Source of the DNA: Corynespora cassiicola | Lineage: Eukaryota > Ascomycota > Dothideomycetes > Pleosporales > Corynesporascaceae | NCBI GenBank assembly: GCA_022059125.1 | Contig: JAEUWY010000002.1 | Span: forward strand, 3,286,001 to 3,350,000 | DNA: 64,000 nt | Direction of reading: 5' to 3' | Shown: positions 11,124-22,439 of the stretch, one piece after another | How positions within the stretch are numbered: position 1 is the first letter of the stretch | Layout: the number at the start of each line of letters is the position of its first letter | Notes under the pieces: generated by a model | The model's input: only the letters and a program-made list of their open reading frames with translations | Told to the model about the DNA's origin: nothing | The model's database searches: none | Made by a program: the position numbers and the translations under genes

Positions 11124-13763
11124 ATGGATTGGAAGAAGCTAAAGCCAAAATGGAAAAACGTAAAATATTACTGCCCTTCTGACTCTCCATCAATGGCTGA
11201 CATCTGTCTAGAAGAAGCCAGCACACAATCTGGAATCAGAACACGAAGATCTCTCTACCCAAGATGAAATGAATCCTTCGCAAGATGAGGAAGATTCTGC
11301 ATGGATGGCTGCCAAAAAGATTCAGGATCCTCTCAACCTTTTCCCCGACGATCCAGATTGGTATCCAATTACTATAGACAGAGTTTGGAAAGATATCATG
11401 GAAACCAGACACCTTGTTTCAACTCAATCTCTCATTGAAGAGATAGAAGACCCCCCTCTATCTTCTGTTGTCTGTGTGAATGTGCATGAGTCTTACGTAA
11501 TTGGAAAGGTAAGTGGATACTGCAAACTTGCGGTTCGGGTGAAAATTGCTAAATAATACCTTCATAGATCGTTGAAGTGGAAAAAATCATACAGGATCAT
11601 TCTTCTGTATTGAAGCGACTTCATTACTGTGCCAAAGCCTCCGAAATCAAGCGATGCCCAAATCCAACATGCAAGAGCAACCAGATTTCTCTTGAAAGGA
11701 GCCTTCTAGGTCAATCAACATGGTTTACCCCTATACAAGACTGGTTGTTGCAGTTTTTCTCGTGCTATCTAACATCCATTAAATCCAATCGCCAATCCGT
11801 CGAAAGAAGAGGGCATTTGGCAATATCTATATGCCAAATACTCCAGCTATCGAGGGAAACAAGAAGAAATGACCCGGCAGCACAGCAAATGCTCCCTGAT
11901 CGAGTGTTCTACGAATTCATGATGCAAATTACCCGCTCAATGTCCATTTATGATCCCGATCCATCGGTGAGATCGTTAATTTCAGCGATTTACTCGGGTT
12001 TGCAGGCTCCAGTCATTATCTTTGAATCCGATTTTTCCAAAGCTGAACTTCAAGCTGCTGAACTTGGTATCTGCAAGAACCGACTTTGGAATGCCTTATC
12101 CCTCTCGCATCGAACGTGGTACAGCTTGCCAAGTCTCATGATGATGGTAACCAAGGCTGGAGACGACATTGCGCAATTTTTTAAGCATACTGATACCTTC
12201 GGCTCGACTATGGGTGGGCCTTCTTCCAGTGGCGGAATATACGGCCACCAGGATTGCACAGCGGACTTATGCCACTTCTCCTCTATGGACAGCACTCGCG
12301 TGGTTCAGAAACATAAATGTTCCAGCAACACCAACGACAATTTTGGGTGTAGGAGGATTTTGTTTCCCGAGACAATCAGAAATTCGGCGGAGCACCTGGT
12401 TTGGAATGCAATCAAGTACATGGACTTACCCACACCTCAAATCATGCCACAACTTACACAAGGAACATATATTGCAATATCTCATGTCTGGTCCGATGGT
12501 ACCGGTGCAGGAGTGGAACAAGATGGTCAGATGAACAGTTGTTTATTCAGATACTTCTCCGACATTGCCATTCGCCTACAGTGTAAAGGGATATGGTGGG
12601 ATGCAATCTCAGTTCCAACAGAACGGAAGCTCCGAGCTCAAACGATCCGTAAGATGCACCTCAACTATAGTTTAGCTAGATATACTGTCGTACATGACGA
12701 ATATCTTGTTAGATTCCCATGGGCGAATGACGGAACTCCTTGTCTAGCCCTCCTTCTGTCGCCCTGGTTTTCTAGAGGATGGACAGCTGTGGAGCTGGCA
12801 TACTCTAAAAACGTCAAAATCTTGTTTAAAGATCCAGAAAATGCAGGGAAGCCGTTGATCAAAGATCTAGAAAGAGATGTTCTAGCTAATTCGCCTTTTT
12901 GCTCGTTAGGGCACGTTCTAAGTTCGGACATAATCCGCCGGTTGAGGAGCCAATCCACAAATCCACAAAGCCTTTTGTGGCTTATTGAACTCCTACAGAC
13001 AAGAAGTACGTCATGGCCTAGAGACCGCGTGGTGATAGCGGCACTCCTTGCAAGCGTCGAGCCGGAGGTGGACGTGGTTGACATGCAAACACATGTCACG
13101 CAACAGATAATCACATCGTTCGAGAGGATAGACATGAGATTTCTGTTCCACGGCAATTCGACTATAGCTACCTCAGGTCTACTCTCGTGGTGCCCTTCGA
13201 ATCTTTTCTTCGGGAATACCGATTTATATTCTCAACCACATCTCGGCGGACAGAAACAACTTCGCATTGATAAGAACGGGAAATCAGCTGAAGGTGAATT
13301 TCTGGTAATGTCTCTATCTTCAGCCCCAGAAAACCTGCAGCCTGTAGCTCTGCACCCCTCCGTTAGTCGAAAGATCCAGTCTGCTTTTACACAAATGGAT
13401 GATTACCTCTTGGCAACTACCTCGGCGGATGGTGGAATCGCATTGATTGTGAAACCAATGCACATTCTGAATGATCCAAAAAGATGCATTATATGCAATT
13501 GGATTGGAGTGGTGAGGGGGAACTTTGCAGAATCGAAGTGGGTCTCTGATGTTGTTATACGATTCAGCGAAGTCCAGCAAACGGATGATGTATTGGATAA
13601 TTCACCAGGATGGACAGCCTCAAACCTCCTGAGAGCATATAATGAAGACCACTGGAATCCAAATGGTCTTGAGGTGAACAACTTATATGGGACTATTCCC
13701 TTAAGAAGGGGATATTGCTGGAATATTAAAACGGCAAAATGGGAAAGAGGGAATTTGACATAG
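11124..13763 (+). CDS. HET-domain protein 1 (heterokaryon incompatibility-like), 3 exons
   Basis: Model: join(11124..11159,11212..11508,11568..13763), 842 residues. The first exon is only 36 nt; both introns are phase 0. The HET domain starts near residue 412 with YIAISHVWSDG and includes WWDAISVP and the WFSRGWTAVEL segment, the classic three-block pattern of the family. About 75 residues upstream is H-x2-C-x4-C-x9-V-x3-H-x-C (from HQDCTADLC, His at about 338), shared with the other HET genes here. HET proteins trigger incompatibility cell death when a partner signals non-self; the partner here is unknown. No frameshift or premature stop was found. It is the most divergent of the four. Confidence 0.88.
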
Positions 13764-13981
13764 AGTTACGTCGAGAATCCAAGAAATGGGCTTAATATGT
13801 TAGCTGTCACGTTCTGGCCACCTTTTAAATTATTTTCTAATATTGCTTTCAGGTAGCTTATCGTGGAAAGTATGCTGTTCAACGCCATCTATATACTAAA
13901 GATTTTTTTTTTGCGTTCTACATTGTAGCCATGAGCTGTTTTAGAGCTTCGCTCCCCATCTCGGCCTTGATATGGTTCCCG

Positions 13982-15474
13982 CTACTGTAGCTGTTTTTCA
14001 TCTGCAACAAGAGTATTTTGACTTTGTAGGATCGGGTCGGCCAGTGTGCCTTCAGGTGGGAGCGCGTCAATTCGAAAACCGTATTCGTTAGGAGCCATTC
14101 GTTTATTCATAGCATCTCGCCAGAAAGGTACCTCTTCTTGCTTTACCCGCATTGATCCGGGAAAGAACACGGATAGCAACGAGGTGCCGACCAAAGGATA
14201 GCGCTCCTCTAGCGTTTTTAGAACCCCCTGGACTTTTGGTCCTTTTACAACATCAGTAAGCTTAATCTGTATGCCGAGGGCCTCTGGTCGCCGAGTAGCC
14301 CCAGCTGCGAAAACGTTTTGCAGCATTCCGATTGTTCCGATACCGAGTAAATCTGGAGTTCTGTCAGTCAGACTTTCATTGACAATAGTGTTAGCCTTAC
14401 ACCAAGAATGATCGTTCATTCCGGCCACACAAATTAATAGCACAATCCACATTATAGCGAATATGGGCGCCAGCAGCTTGGTGAGCCTCGAAGACTGTTC
14501 CGTTCGCGTTCCAGTCGCGAGAACTTCTAGGTCAAGACCTACGTTGCGAACACCCAAAACCACCATTGCTAGACGGCAACCATTGCCGCGCGTTATAGTG
14601 ACGGTCGTGCTTGTACGAGGGCAGGCCCATTTCTCTTGTCTCCATTGTGGCAAGGACGCCGAGAATATCGAGAGACTTGTGCCCCCAAAAGTAACGAAAA
14701 AAGTTCCCCATCTCCCATAAAGTATCCACGGTAATGATGAAATCGAAAGCTGCAATATCACCACAGAGATTCCCATGTACCACAGCCAATCAATGCGTGG
14801 AGATCCATGATTAGCTTCCTCATCCTCTTGAAAGCTAAAGACGCACACTCTCAATGCCTCCCAAGCGTGAGGGGCATTCCTAGCCCTAGCTGTGCTCTGT
14901 CGCGTCTCTGCCTCGTGTGCACGTTCGTTGTTTGTCAATTGATCATCTGTATGCTTCTCAAGGTCTCTTAGCAGCCTGCCTAAAACCCATGACTTATTGT
15001 TCCGGATGTGTCCACTTTTAGCCCCAATCACGAGACACGGAAAATCAGCGTCGGGCATCAGCCTTCCCCCTACTTCTCTGTCAGCACTGGCCATGTTCAA
15101 AAATGGTGATCCTGCTTGCCTCCAATAACTGCCAGAAGCGCAGTTAACGAATAAGACACCCAGCCAAATGAAAAGGCTACTGGGACCACGACGTTACCCG
15201 ACAGCTGGGCTATAGCTCTGTGCACAATTTCAGGACCAAGGAGGAGGAGAAGCGATAGTATATCACTAGGGTTGGACCATTGGCTCTTGAACACGCTGGC
15301 ATCATAGTCGGCATTTCGGGGAACAGCGTAGGTGCGGGGGTGTGTGTCTCGTCTAAAAAATGTAGGCGACATCCGAGAGAGAGAGAAGCTGATGATAACA
15401 ATCAATACTGCAACAGCAGGAGCAGCCTCGCAAATATTAAATATCGTCTTTGGCGTTAACAGCCTGCTCCACAT
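13982..15474 (-). CDS. Multi-pass membrane protein, HET-island paralogue A, 3 exons
   Basis: Model: complement(join(13982..14352,14401..15069,15120..15474)), 464 residues. Intron 1 appears to use a GC donor (GCAAGC) with branch GTGCTGACAG and acceptor AGTAG; intron 2 is GT-AG. Both sit at the same positions and phases as in the paralogue at 25895-27201. Hydrophobic segments include AAPAVAVLIVIISFSL, ILSLLLLLGPEIVHRAIAQL, VVVPVAFSFGWVSYSLTALL, WYMGISVVILQLSISSLPWI and IFAIMWIVLLICVAG. A hydrophilic loop contains the shared motif RNNKSWVLGRLLRD. The family is unnamed to me. It is divergently transcribed from HET gene 2 across 526 bp, hinting at a functional link. Confidence 0.72.
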
Positions 15475-16000
15475 GTGACACTCCCTTTTTACCTAAGAAG
15501 ATGCCCCAAGGCTTTAATGTGGGCAAAACGCAAACGTCCTTCGTATACCGCTAGGTAATTGGCTTCGTTATCTGCCAAGAGGATGCGTCATCGCGGTTTT
15601 TTTTCGTTTATGCAGGACCGCCTTCGGTTGCCTGTTGGGCTTTCAACGAGGCCAATTTCGAGCAACGAGGCTGCTGTCGGCCTCCAATGATAGCTAAATG
15701 TTGTGCCATAAAAACAAGGCGACTAAGTGGGTATCAAGACGCTAATACTACTTTATGCATAGCTCGGCGCACCCTCAGACAAGGTGACCGGCAGGAACTT
15801 GGTTTCCGTGGCGTGGCCCCCAACCCCGCTTCTCAGGATGACGGGCGGTACCCTCTGCCTGTCAGCTCGGTCGGGCTATTTCGATTGCTGCATCGCACGT
15901 TGTTTCGCTTCTTCATTGTTCCTCAAGCTTACCTTACAACATTACCGCTGCCCCAGAGCACCTCAATTTGGTCTGGTGGAATCCCCTTTGAAACTGCATC
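15475..16000. promoter_or_regulatory. Divergent promoter between membrane protein A and HET gene 2
   Basis: 526 bp between two head-to-head ATGs (15474 minus, 16001 plus), so both promoters must fall here or overlap. A plus-strand frame from 15687 is open but overlaps the HET2 start in another frame and is judged spurious. No clear TATA box was seen. Confidence 0.5.
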
Positions 16001-18356
16001 ATGGACCACCTTCCAAGACCGAAGAACCCCATTCTTTCGCTTCCTAGAGTCCCTTACCTGGGGGCCGAATTCCCACACCTGGAATACGATGGACAGGGCC
16101 TGGAAGGTTTCATAGAAAGATGCGGATATACCCTCGCTCAATTGGCAGAAACGAAGTCGGAGTATGAAGAGATTCTGAGTTCATTGTGCGTCCTACAATC
16201 CTGGGCTTTTGTTGGATTTTGCATTGAATTCTTCGGAGTTTTTGGGATTCGAGTTGGCAAAGCTGATCTTCTTCATCATGAAGAAGAAAGTCCCATGAGT
16301 ACCAGTAGAACGACCATCAGCACAGAGAGAATGAGCGAGTTCCTCGTTATGCTTGAATCTAGGACCCGAGGTGAGGATGATGATTATGGCGACGACGATG
16401 ATGAACTCGCTGAGTGCTTCCTCATCGTTGATCGGTACTGCGAGATCATAAGTGAAGCAATCCTCGAGATTGACTTTGACGATATACGCGAAAATGAAGA
16501 ATTGATCTGTGGAAGGTCACCCGTTAACACAGACCTCATACATCTTTCTATGATTCTCATGGCAGAGACACTTGAGATTGGTGCAAATATGCTCAATGGT
16601 TACCGGATACCCGATCTCGGTATTGGCCGATGGTTAAAGGAACAATTACTTGCCGCTGGTTGGTGTAGGAGTGAAGCCTTTTCACTGCTGGACCAGGAAG
16701 GAACAAACAAAGCAACCATTTTATATCTTTGTCAAATGGATCGCTATTCCCTGGGTCGTACTTCTGAACATCGCCTTTGCGGAGACAGTTTTCGATGCGT
16801 TAGAGAGAACCTCGATCATTCTGTATACAAGACGAAACATGTTGCAGACTGCTTGGAGCAAGACTGCAAAGCAGTCATCGTAGACTCCATCAACTCTGAG
16901 GACGTATCTAATATCGTCCTCAGTGGCAACACGCCCCTGATAACAGTATCTGTGGAGCATTCTGAACCTTCCAATGCTTCGGTTAGAATCCACAGTACCT
17001 CAAGTTCTCATGAGAATTCAAAAGTACAATACGTTTGTATATCACATGTGTGGTCCGAGTAAGTGACATAAAAATGTATTTTCATACGAGGCTTCCTATA
17101 TGCATCAACTAACCGCCCATAGTGGACTCGGAAATCTTCATGAAAATTCCATTCCCATGTGCCAGGCGTTGAGGATTCAAAAGCTCGTCAACGACATGTT
17201 CCCAGATGAGATGCATCCTGTTCCATTCTGGCTTGATACGCTTTGTGTTCCGTTGAGGCGACCGGCAAGGGACGAAGCAATAAAGGCTATGAGGACGACA
17301 TATACGAATGCGGCGAAAGTGCTAGTTCTAGATGCGGTTCTGCAGCAGGCATCAATATCCGATATTGATATAACCGAAGTTGCGATGCGGATCCGAACTT
17401 CAACCTGGGGGCGTCGGCTGTGGACTTTTCATGAGTCTTGTCTAGCAAAATCTCTGCATTACCAATTTGCCGACCGAGCAATCACTTGCGAATGGCTCGA
17501 ACAGCGCCAAAATGAGGACTCTTTGGCCTTACCTCAAAAGTATGAAGTACTTCACAAGCCCACGTCCCTGCCCAAGTTCGCGATAAAACGTCGGCTTGCA
17601 TCAATAAATCGGACCTTGGAAAACTCAATACTCTGGATCAAATCTCAGGAGAGGGCGTTCAAATTTGATCCTAATCGTAGTACAACAGATTTGACAAATT
17701 GTCTACGCTACAGGTGGACAAGTAGGTTGGCAGATGAAACGATATGTCTTGCGGGCATTCTCGGCCATGGTCTGGAAAATGTGCTGGAATACGAGGACGA
17801 AGAAAATCGAATGATCGCTTTCATTCTCTCCTTTGACCAACTGCCGTCGGATATCCTCTTTATAAATCGACCAAGGATTATTCGAGAGGGGTATGGATGG
17901 GTTCCACGTACTTTTCTGGGTGGAGATCGTCAAACCATTTCTTTGGCGCTGCCAGGGTCTGCGCACCCCACAACCACTGGATTGGAAATCTCTACTGAGG
18001 GTATGACTATCGAAAACGTTCATTATGGGGCGTCACAACAGATAGTTGGGATCAAGTACAGATCTCAACTCTACTATATGTCACCGCAGAATGCCGGTGA
18101 CTCGTTCACATCTGACACTGGAAGGTCCGCAATCCTGCTTCGTCATTGGCTTCGCCCTGACTCCGCACAACCCCCAGGTGTTACTTATGGCAAGGCACCT
18201 GGAGTTTTCTGTACAATCGTCAACGAGAAAGAGGATTTGCTTATAGTCCGCTTTGAATTCACAGTTGACATTGAACAAAACGACTTCACGGATGGACCGA
18301 CGATGTTTTGGCCCACGACTCCTCGATCTATTCAACAGAGATGGCTCATCATCTAG
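16001..18356 (+). CDS. HET-domain protein 2, 2 exons
   Basis: Model: join(16001..17058,17123..18356), 763 residues. The N-terminal helical region has VLQSWAFVGFCIEFF (about 64-78), recognisable in HET3 and the broken HET4. An acidic stretch, EDDDYGDDDDE, lies near 125-135. The spaced motif H257-x2-C260-x5-C266-x9-Y276-x3-H280-x3-C284 precedes the HET domain, which begins YVCISHVWSD (from 344). The 64-bp intron splits the Asp codon of SHVWSD and is absent from the other HET genes here. Downstream blocks are PFWLDTLCVPL and RRLWTFHESCLAKSL. The protein ends RWLII, like the RWLIS of the broken HET4. Inferred role: non-self recognition or cell death. Confidence 0.9.
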
Positions 18357-19399
18357 TTTAATTATTCGTCAATCAATATTTTCGTTTGATGAGTACTTGA
18401 TAGGTGTATCTAGAAAAGATAGTCGATAGTTTGCACTGCTTTCCTATCCTCTCTGTAACCTGTTTCTAGATTAGCCAGTCTTCCTGGAACCCTTCAGATG
18501 ATACACGGCTATATACTGGTTCTCAAATTGTCTTGAAAGCTATAAAATAGCCATTAGCTTTCTATATTAGCGTATTCTAAGGGTCACCAAGACATACATA
18601 TGCCATATACCCACAGCTGTAGGCAGTTTTTACGGTCTTCATGGTGTTTTAATGCTTAATATGGCTATCTAAACCTATCGCCGTTTAGGATCTAGAAATG
18701 CCGCACAGGCATATACAACTAGTTTATAACTTTGACAATTATAGGAAAACAGTACCCCCTTCAGCAAAGGGCACTGCCCATGAGTTGATTCCACGGCCAA
18801 AACAATCAAAAGAAATCACATACAGAGTCATTCGACGAAATTCCATTCGATATGCGGTTAAAAAGAAAAGAACAGACATATGGCCTAAGAATCTGAAAAG
18901 CTAGACTTGGCTATTCCGCATTGCTGTTTAATAGCTCCGGATCAGAAGAGTCACTTAACATTGACTACCTCGCTCCTTGTTCATTTTATCTCTCTTGCCG
19001 GCTTATTAATGTTTAACTGACGATGTACTGTCTAATTTCAAGGCAAGCCCTGCAAACTATCTTTAGCAGTAAGTGTCTTCTGTATAGACTAGACACTAAC
19101 TAACACTTATTTGTTGTCACAGTGGCTTTAGCGGGCATCCAACATATTCCTCCTATGTAACTAAAATCCCTGGCTTACTCAGGCGTTACAAAACCTGCAG
19201 AAAGAATAACAATGCGGAATTCAGTGCCAGAACTGACTCGAATTATTTCGCAATATGATTAACAACCTCATATTCAATCTAATCATTTTCTGTGCATTTC
19301 TAGCGTGGAAAGTCCTTTTAAGACAATACTTGTGTACTTTTTTGGGGGGGGGGAAGTGTTTCCTCCCTTAAGAAACAGGTACAAAAAAATCAAGATTTT
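18357..19399. other. A/T-rich gap between convergent HET genes
   Basis: 1,043 bp between the stops of HET2 (+) and HET3 (-). It is A/T-rich with many TA steps, as in RIP-affected repeat relics, but no transposase fragment or terminal repeat was recognised. A 68-codon frame at 18698-18904 is Lys/Arg-rich and unsupported. A run of ten G (19344-19353) lies just past the HET3 stop. Confidence 0.45.
19344..19353. repeat. G10 homopolymer near HET3 3' end
   Basis: Ten consecutive G residues preceded by a T run, about 47 bp beyond the HET3 stop codon on its transcribed side. It is probably in the 3' UTR and prone to length variation or sequencing error. Confidence 0.9.
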
Positions 19400-22111
19400 T
19401 CAACCTACACACCATTTCTGTGATGAGATCCATGTTCCTAACACGTGAAGCTTGGGGATATTGATATCGAGCACTTCCTCTTGCGAGACACGCTCAACAA
19501 GTGCAACGTGTGAAGCAATAGGAACGTCATTACGACTACCATACTGCTGGGCAATTAATCCCGTACCTCCGCCCCTTCTCTGATCCACCAGGAGAACCAT
19601 TTGAGATATCAGCCCCGTCTTAACCCAATGAATAAGTGGCGATTGAATCTTGGTACGGCGAGTTTTATCATTTGGGCAAAGGCGTATATGCTGCCAAGTT
19701 TGTCGCCATTGCATGAGGTTGGGAGTATCGTTTAGCTCAGTGTGGATTTCAAGAACAGCTTCCTGCACATTTCCGGTTGCGCAATGCGTTTCTGTACATG
19801 TCGGTATCAGCTTCAAAGCTGAATATTGAACTTCGAGGCCAAAAGGTGTAACTAAGCCGTAACGCTGTGTCTCAGTCACCTCGATTGAGCTGTCCAAGAA
19901 TGAAATAGGAGCCCATCTCCAACCTAGTAGGTTTACGCGGGCAACATTCCAAAATACTATGCCTTGTGGCAATGCGTTGACAAGGCTACTGCTTCCTCTC
20001 TCCTCAGATATTTGAGCATTGCTGTAAGCACTATGAGTGCCTGTGAGAGCCTCAATCTGAGACAAGAGAGCTTTCATCCGTATCTCCTGGCAACGCATTG
20101 GGATATGCGAGCTAATCGTAGCTTTTAGAGCAACTCTCCACCGCCAAGGTAACGGTTCAATGTCTGTGACGGCACTCATATTCTTGATTCGAAGCAGAAT
20201 CCCAAGACAAATGACTTCATCCTCCTTCCGACTTGTCGTTCGATCTTTGAAGCTTCGAACGACGTCAAATAGAAGACTTGCTGATGGATATTGGTCTCGA
20301 TTTAAGCCATTGCCGCTTCGCACAATGTGTTGGTATCCTTGCCCTTTAATCTTACTCATGATGTTTGCGCCGTATTCACTGACCAAATCCACGCGCTGCA
20401 CACGTATATCCGTATGAACATGCTCATCAGCATCACCCAAGTCTTTATCGAGCCCGTGGTTTTCTATCAAAATACCCCATCTGTTCCAAATGGGCTCTAG
20501 CTCAGCTCTTTCGGTCAGAATCGATAGTGCGTGTAAACGCAATTCTTCCTCAGCTTCGTCTTGTTGCGGACCTAGTTGCCCATAATGTTTAATCATGGGG
20601 TCAATCTCATAAAGATATGCGAATGCTCTTAGTATCCAAGTTGCGCACTCATTAGATAGCACTTCTGTGTTTGACATTGAATCCATAAGGTTTGAGACGT
20701 GAATAAGGTTGCGTTGGTCCCGAACATAATCGTCGAGGTAGGCGGAAGACACAACACCGTCTTTGAATTGAAAGTAGAGGCTCTCGGATAACCTTCCTTC
20801 TTGTAGCGTCCATATTCTGGTTGTCCAAGGCGCATGTCGGATTCGGACCGCAATCTCTGTTAGTGACACCTTGCTGCTTACTTGCTGTAACCATCGATCC
20901 AGAACCAATACTTTGCTGGCATTCGCATATATCTGCGCCATCTGAGCAATCCCTTGCTTTCTGGACTCTTTATGCTTTGTAAAATGGTGCTCTTGTGGCG
21001 GTATACACATGGTGTCGATCCAAAAGGGTATTGGTCGGCGCTCTGGGTCAAATAGATTGTTCACCAGGTGCTGTATGTGTTGCAATGTGCACATATTGAG
21101 TTTATTCTCTTTTGGGTTCCCCATTCCGTCAGACCATACATGAGATATCGCGACGTATTCTAGATCGTCGTCATTATCAAGCGCTAGGAGGTTGCATTTG
21201 CCATCTGAAGAGACTCGAATGAGTGGGACAGAGCCACGGTCGAGTATGTCGGCTACCTGTCGAATCCTTGGTCCTTGTCTTAAGCAATGCGTTCTATTAT
21301 GATGTAGGCATACGTGAAGGGGTTGGTATTCGCTGTATCTCATCTGCAGAGCCGTACAGCCAGATTCATCGCATCCGGTATGATCCTTGCCAAGGCCACT
21401 TCGTTCGATTGTGCTCAAGTAATAGAGACAAGTGGTATTGCATTCTCTCATGAGCATTTTTCTCTCTCCAATGCACCATCCGGACTGTTCCAAGGCTTTG
21501 TTTAAGAACGGAAGATGCCATCCGAGAGGCCTGAAGTTTTGTGTGTTGGCTTCAATAAACTGTACCGTGTCCCGTCGGGCCTTGGAAACCCATTCTCCTA
21601 CTGTTGCGATAGACAAAAGTATTAGATCTACTTGTGAACCACAGAAGAACTCATAGTTTCTCAAGTAATCATGCTGAACAGCAAATTTTTCTACAACACT
21701 GGATGCTAATGCAAGGCATTGGTCGACCTCTTTGGCGTGTCGAGTCACTTCCGCCCTTTCGTCGTGCCAACGTCTTGCTCTCCAATAGAAGAAATACTTT
21801 TGCAGCGCCCTAGTTGTAATTTTCTTCTCTCCGCCATCACATGTAGTAACGAACTCAGCATGCTTGAGGTGCGAAGGCTTACCACCAAACGCCTCTGTCA
21901 AAAGTCCGAAAAATAACCACGACTGAAGCATCCCCAGAGTTGCCATCGTATCACTTCCTTGACTACCCAATTCATCGATGTCATGACCTGACAAGGCTGG
22001 AAATTCGCGAAACCCATGGAACCCTCGAGGTTGTTCGCCGTATGTAGGGGAGAGGTCGAGTAGTGGGACATTTAAAGGAAAGCTGCCTTGGATGCTAGGT
22101 ATGTGTTCCAT
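19400..22111 (-). CDS. HET-domain protein 3, single exon
   Basis: A single uninterrupted frame of 903 residues starting MEHIPSIQGS. The N-terminal helix MLQSWLFFGLLTEAF (61-75) matches HET2. The spaced motif H244-x2-C247-x4-C252-x9-Y262-x3-H266, with Cys at 268 and 276, precedes the HET domain starting YVAISHVWSDG (about 319). The next blocks are PFWIDTMCIPP and RIWTLQEGRLSES. The C-terminal 450 residues are family-specific with no known domain. It is the longest HET protein here and lacks the HET2 intron. It is divergent from the broken HET4 across a 328-bp shared promoter, so the two may have been co-regulated. Confidence 0.9.
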   Translation of the reverse strand: MEHIPSIQGSFPLNVPLLDLSPTYGEQPRGFHGFREFPALSGHDIDELGSQGSDTMATLGMLQSWLFFGLLTEAFGGKPSHLKHAEFVTTCDGGEKKITTRALQKYFFYWRARRWHDERAEVTRHAKEVDQCLALASSVVEKFAVQHDYLRNYEFFCGSQVDLILLSIATVGEWVSKARRDTVQFIEANTQNFRPLGWHLPFLNKALEQSGWCIGERKMLMRECNTTCLYYLSTIERSGLGKDHTGCDESGCTALQMRYSEYQPLHVCLHHNRTHCLRQGPRIRQVADILDRGSVPLIRVSSDGKCNLLALDNDDDLEYVAISHVWSDGMGNPKENKLNMCTLQHIQHLVNNLFDPERRPIPFWIDTMCIPPQEHHFTKHKESRKQGIAQMAQIYANASKVLVLDRWLQQVSSKVSLTEIAVRIRHAPWTTRIWTLQEGRLSESLYFQFKDGVVSSAYLDDYVRDQRNLIHVSNLMDSMSNTEVLSNECATWILRAFAYLYEIDPMIKHYGQLGPQQDEAEEELRLHALSILTERAELEPIWNRWGILIENHGLDKDLGDADEHVHTDIRVQRVDLVSEYGANIMSKIKGQGYQHIVRSGNGLNRDQYPSASLLFDVVRSFKDRTTSRKEDEVICLGILLRIKNMSAVTDIEPLPWRWRVALKATISSHIPMRCQEIRMKALLSQIEALTGTHSAYSNAQISEERGSSSLVNALPQGIVFWNVARVNLLGWRWAPISFLDSSIEVTETQRYGLVTPFGLEVQYSALKLIPTCTETHCATGNVQEAVLEIHTELNDTPNLMQWRQTWQHIRLCPNDKTRRTKIQSPLIHWVKTGLISQMVLLVDQRRGGGTGLIAQQYGSRNDVPIASHVALVERVSQEEVLDINIPKLHVLGTWISSQKWCVG

Positions 22112-22439
22112 GTTCTAAGAAGTTGGATTCTTGGAATGATGGTGTTTATGATAAAGAGTAGAAGCCTGGATCAGATGCAATCACCCCGCACCATGCAGGA
22201 ATTGGCCCCCAAATCCGCAATGACACGTCACAGCAGAACCAGCCAATGCCCCTTCTCCCAAAAGCCTCATACGTAACATTTCTCTCGCTTTAAACAATCC
22301 TTCTGTTTTTCTAGCGTTCTCTATATCTATTACCCCGAGACTCCTTGATTCTAGAGTCAAGATTTTGGCCTTGATATCGTTCTCTTCCTCTACAAATCTA
22401 TTGCGCTGTTGACTGGATATATTTACTGGGCAAAAGGCC
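22112..22439. promoter_or_regulatory. Divergent promoter of HET3 and broken HET4; contains small minus ORF
   Basis: 328 bp between head-to-head starts. A minus-strand frame (22441-22181, 86 codons, beginning MAFCPVNISSQQ) spans most of it and has a credible amphipathic stretch (ENARKTEGLFKAREMLRMRL). It may be a small gene, a relic or chance; overlap with both promoters argues against it. Confidence 0.35.

Noticed and set aside
13982..15474. Two separate membrane-protein genes suggested by separate open frames
   Set aside because: The paralogue at 25895-27201 shows they are exons of one gene with conserved intron positions.
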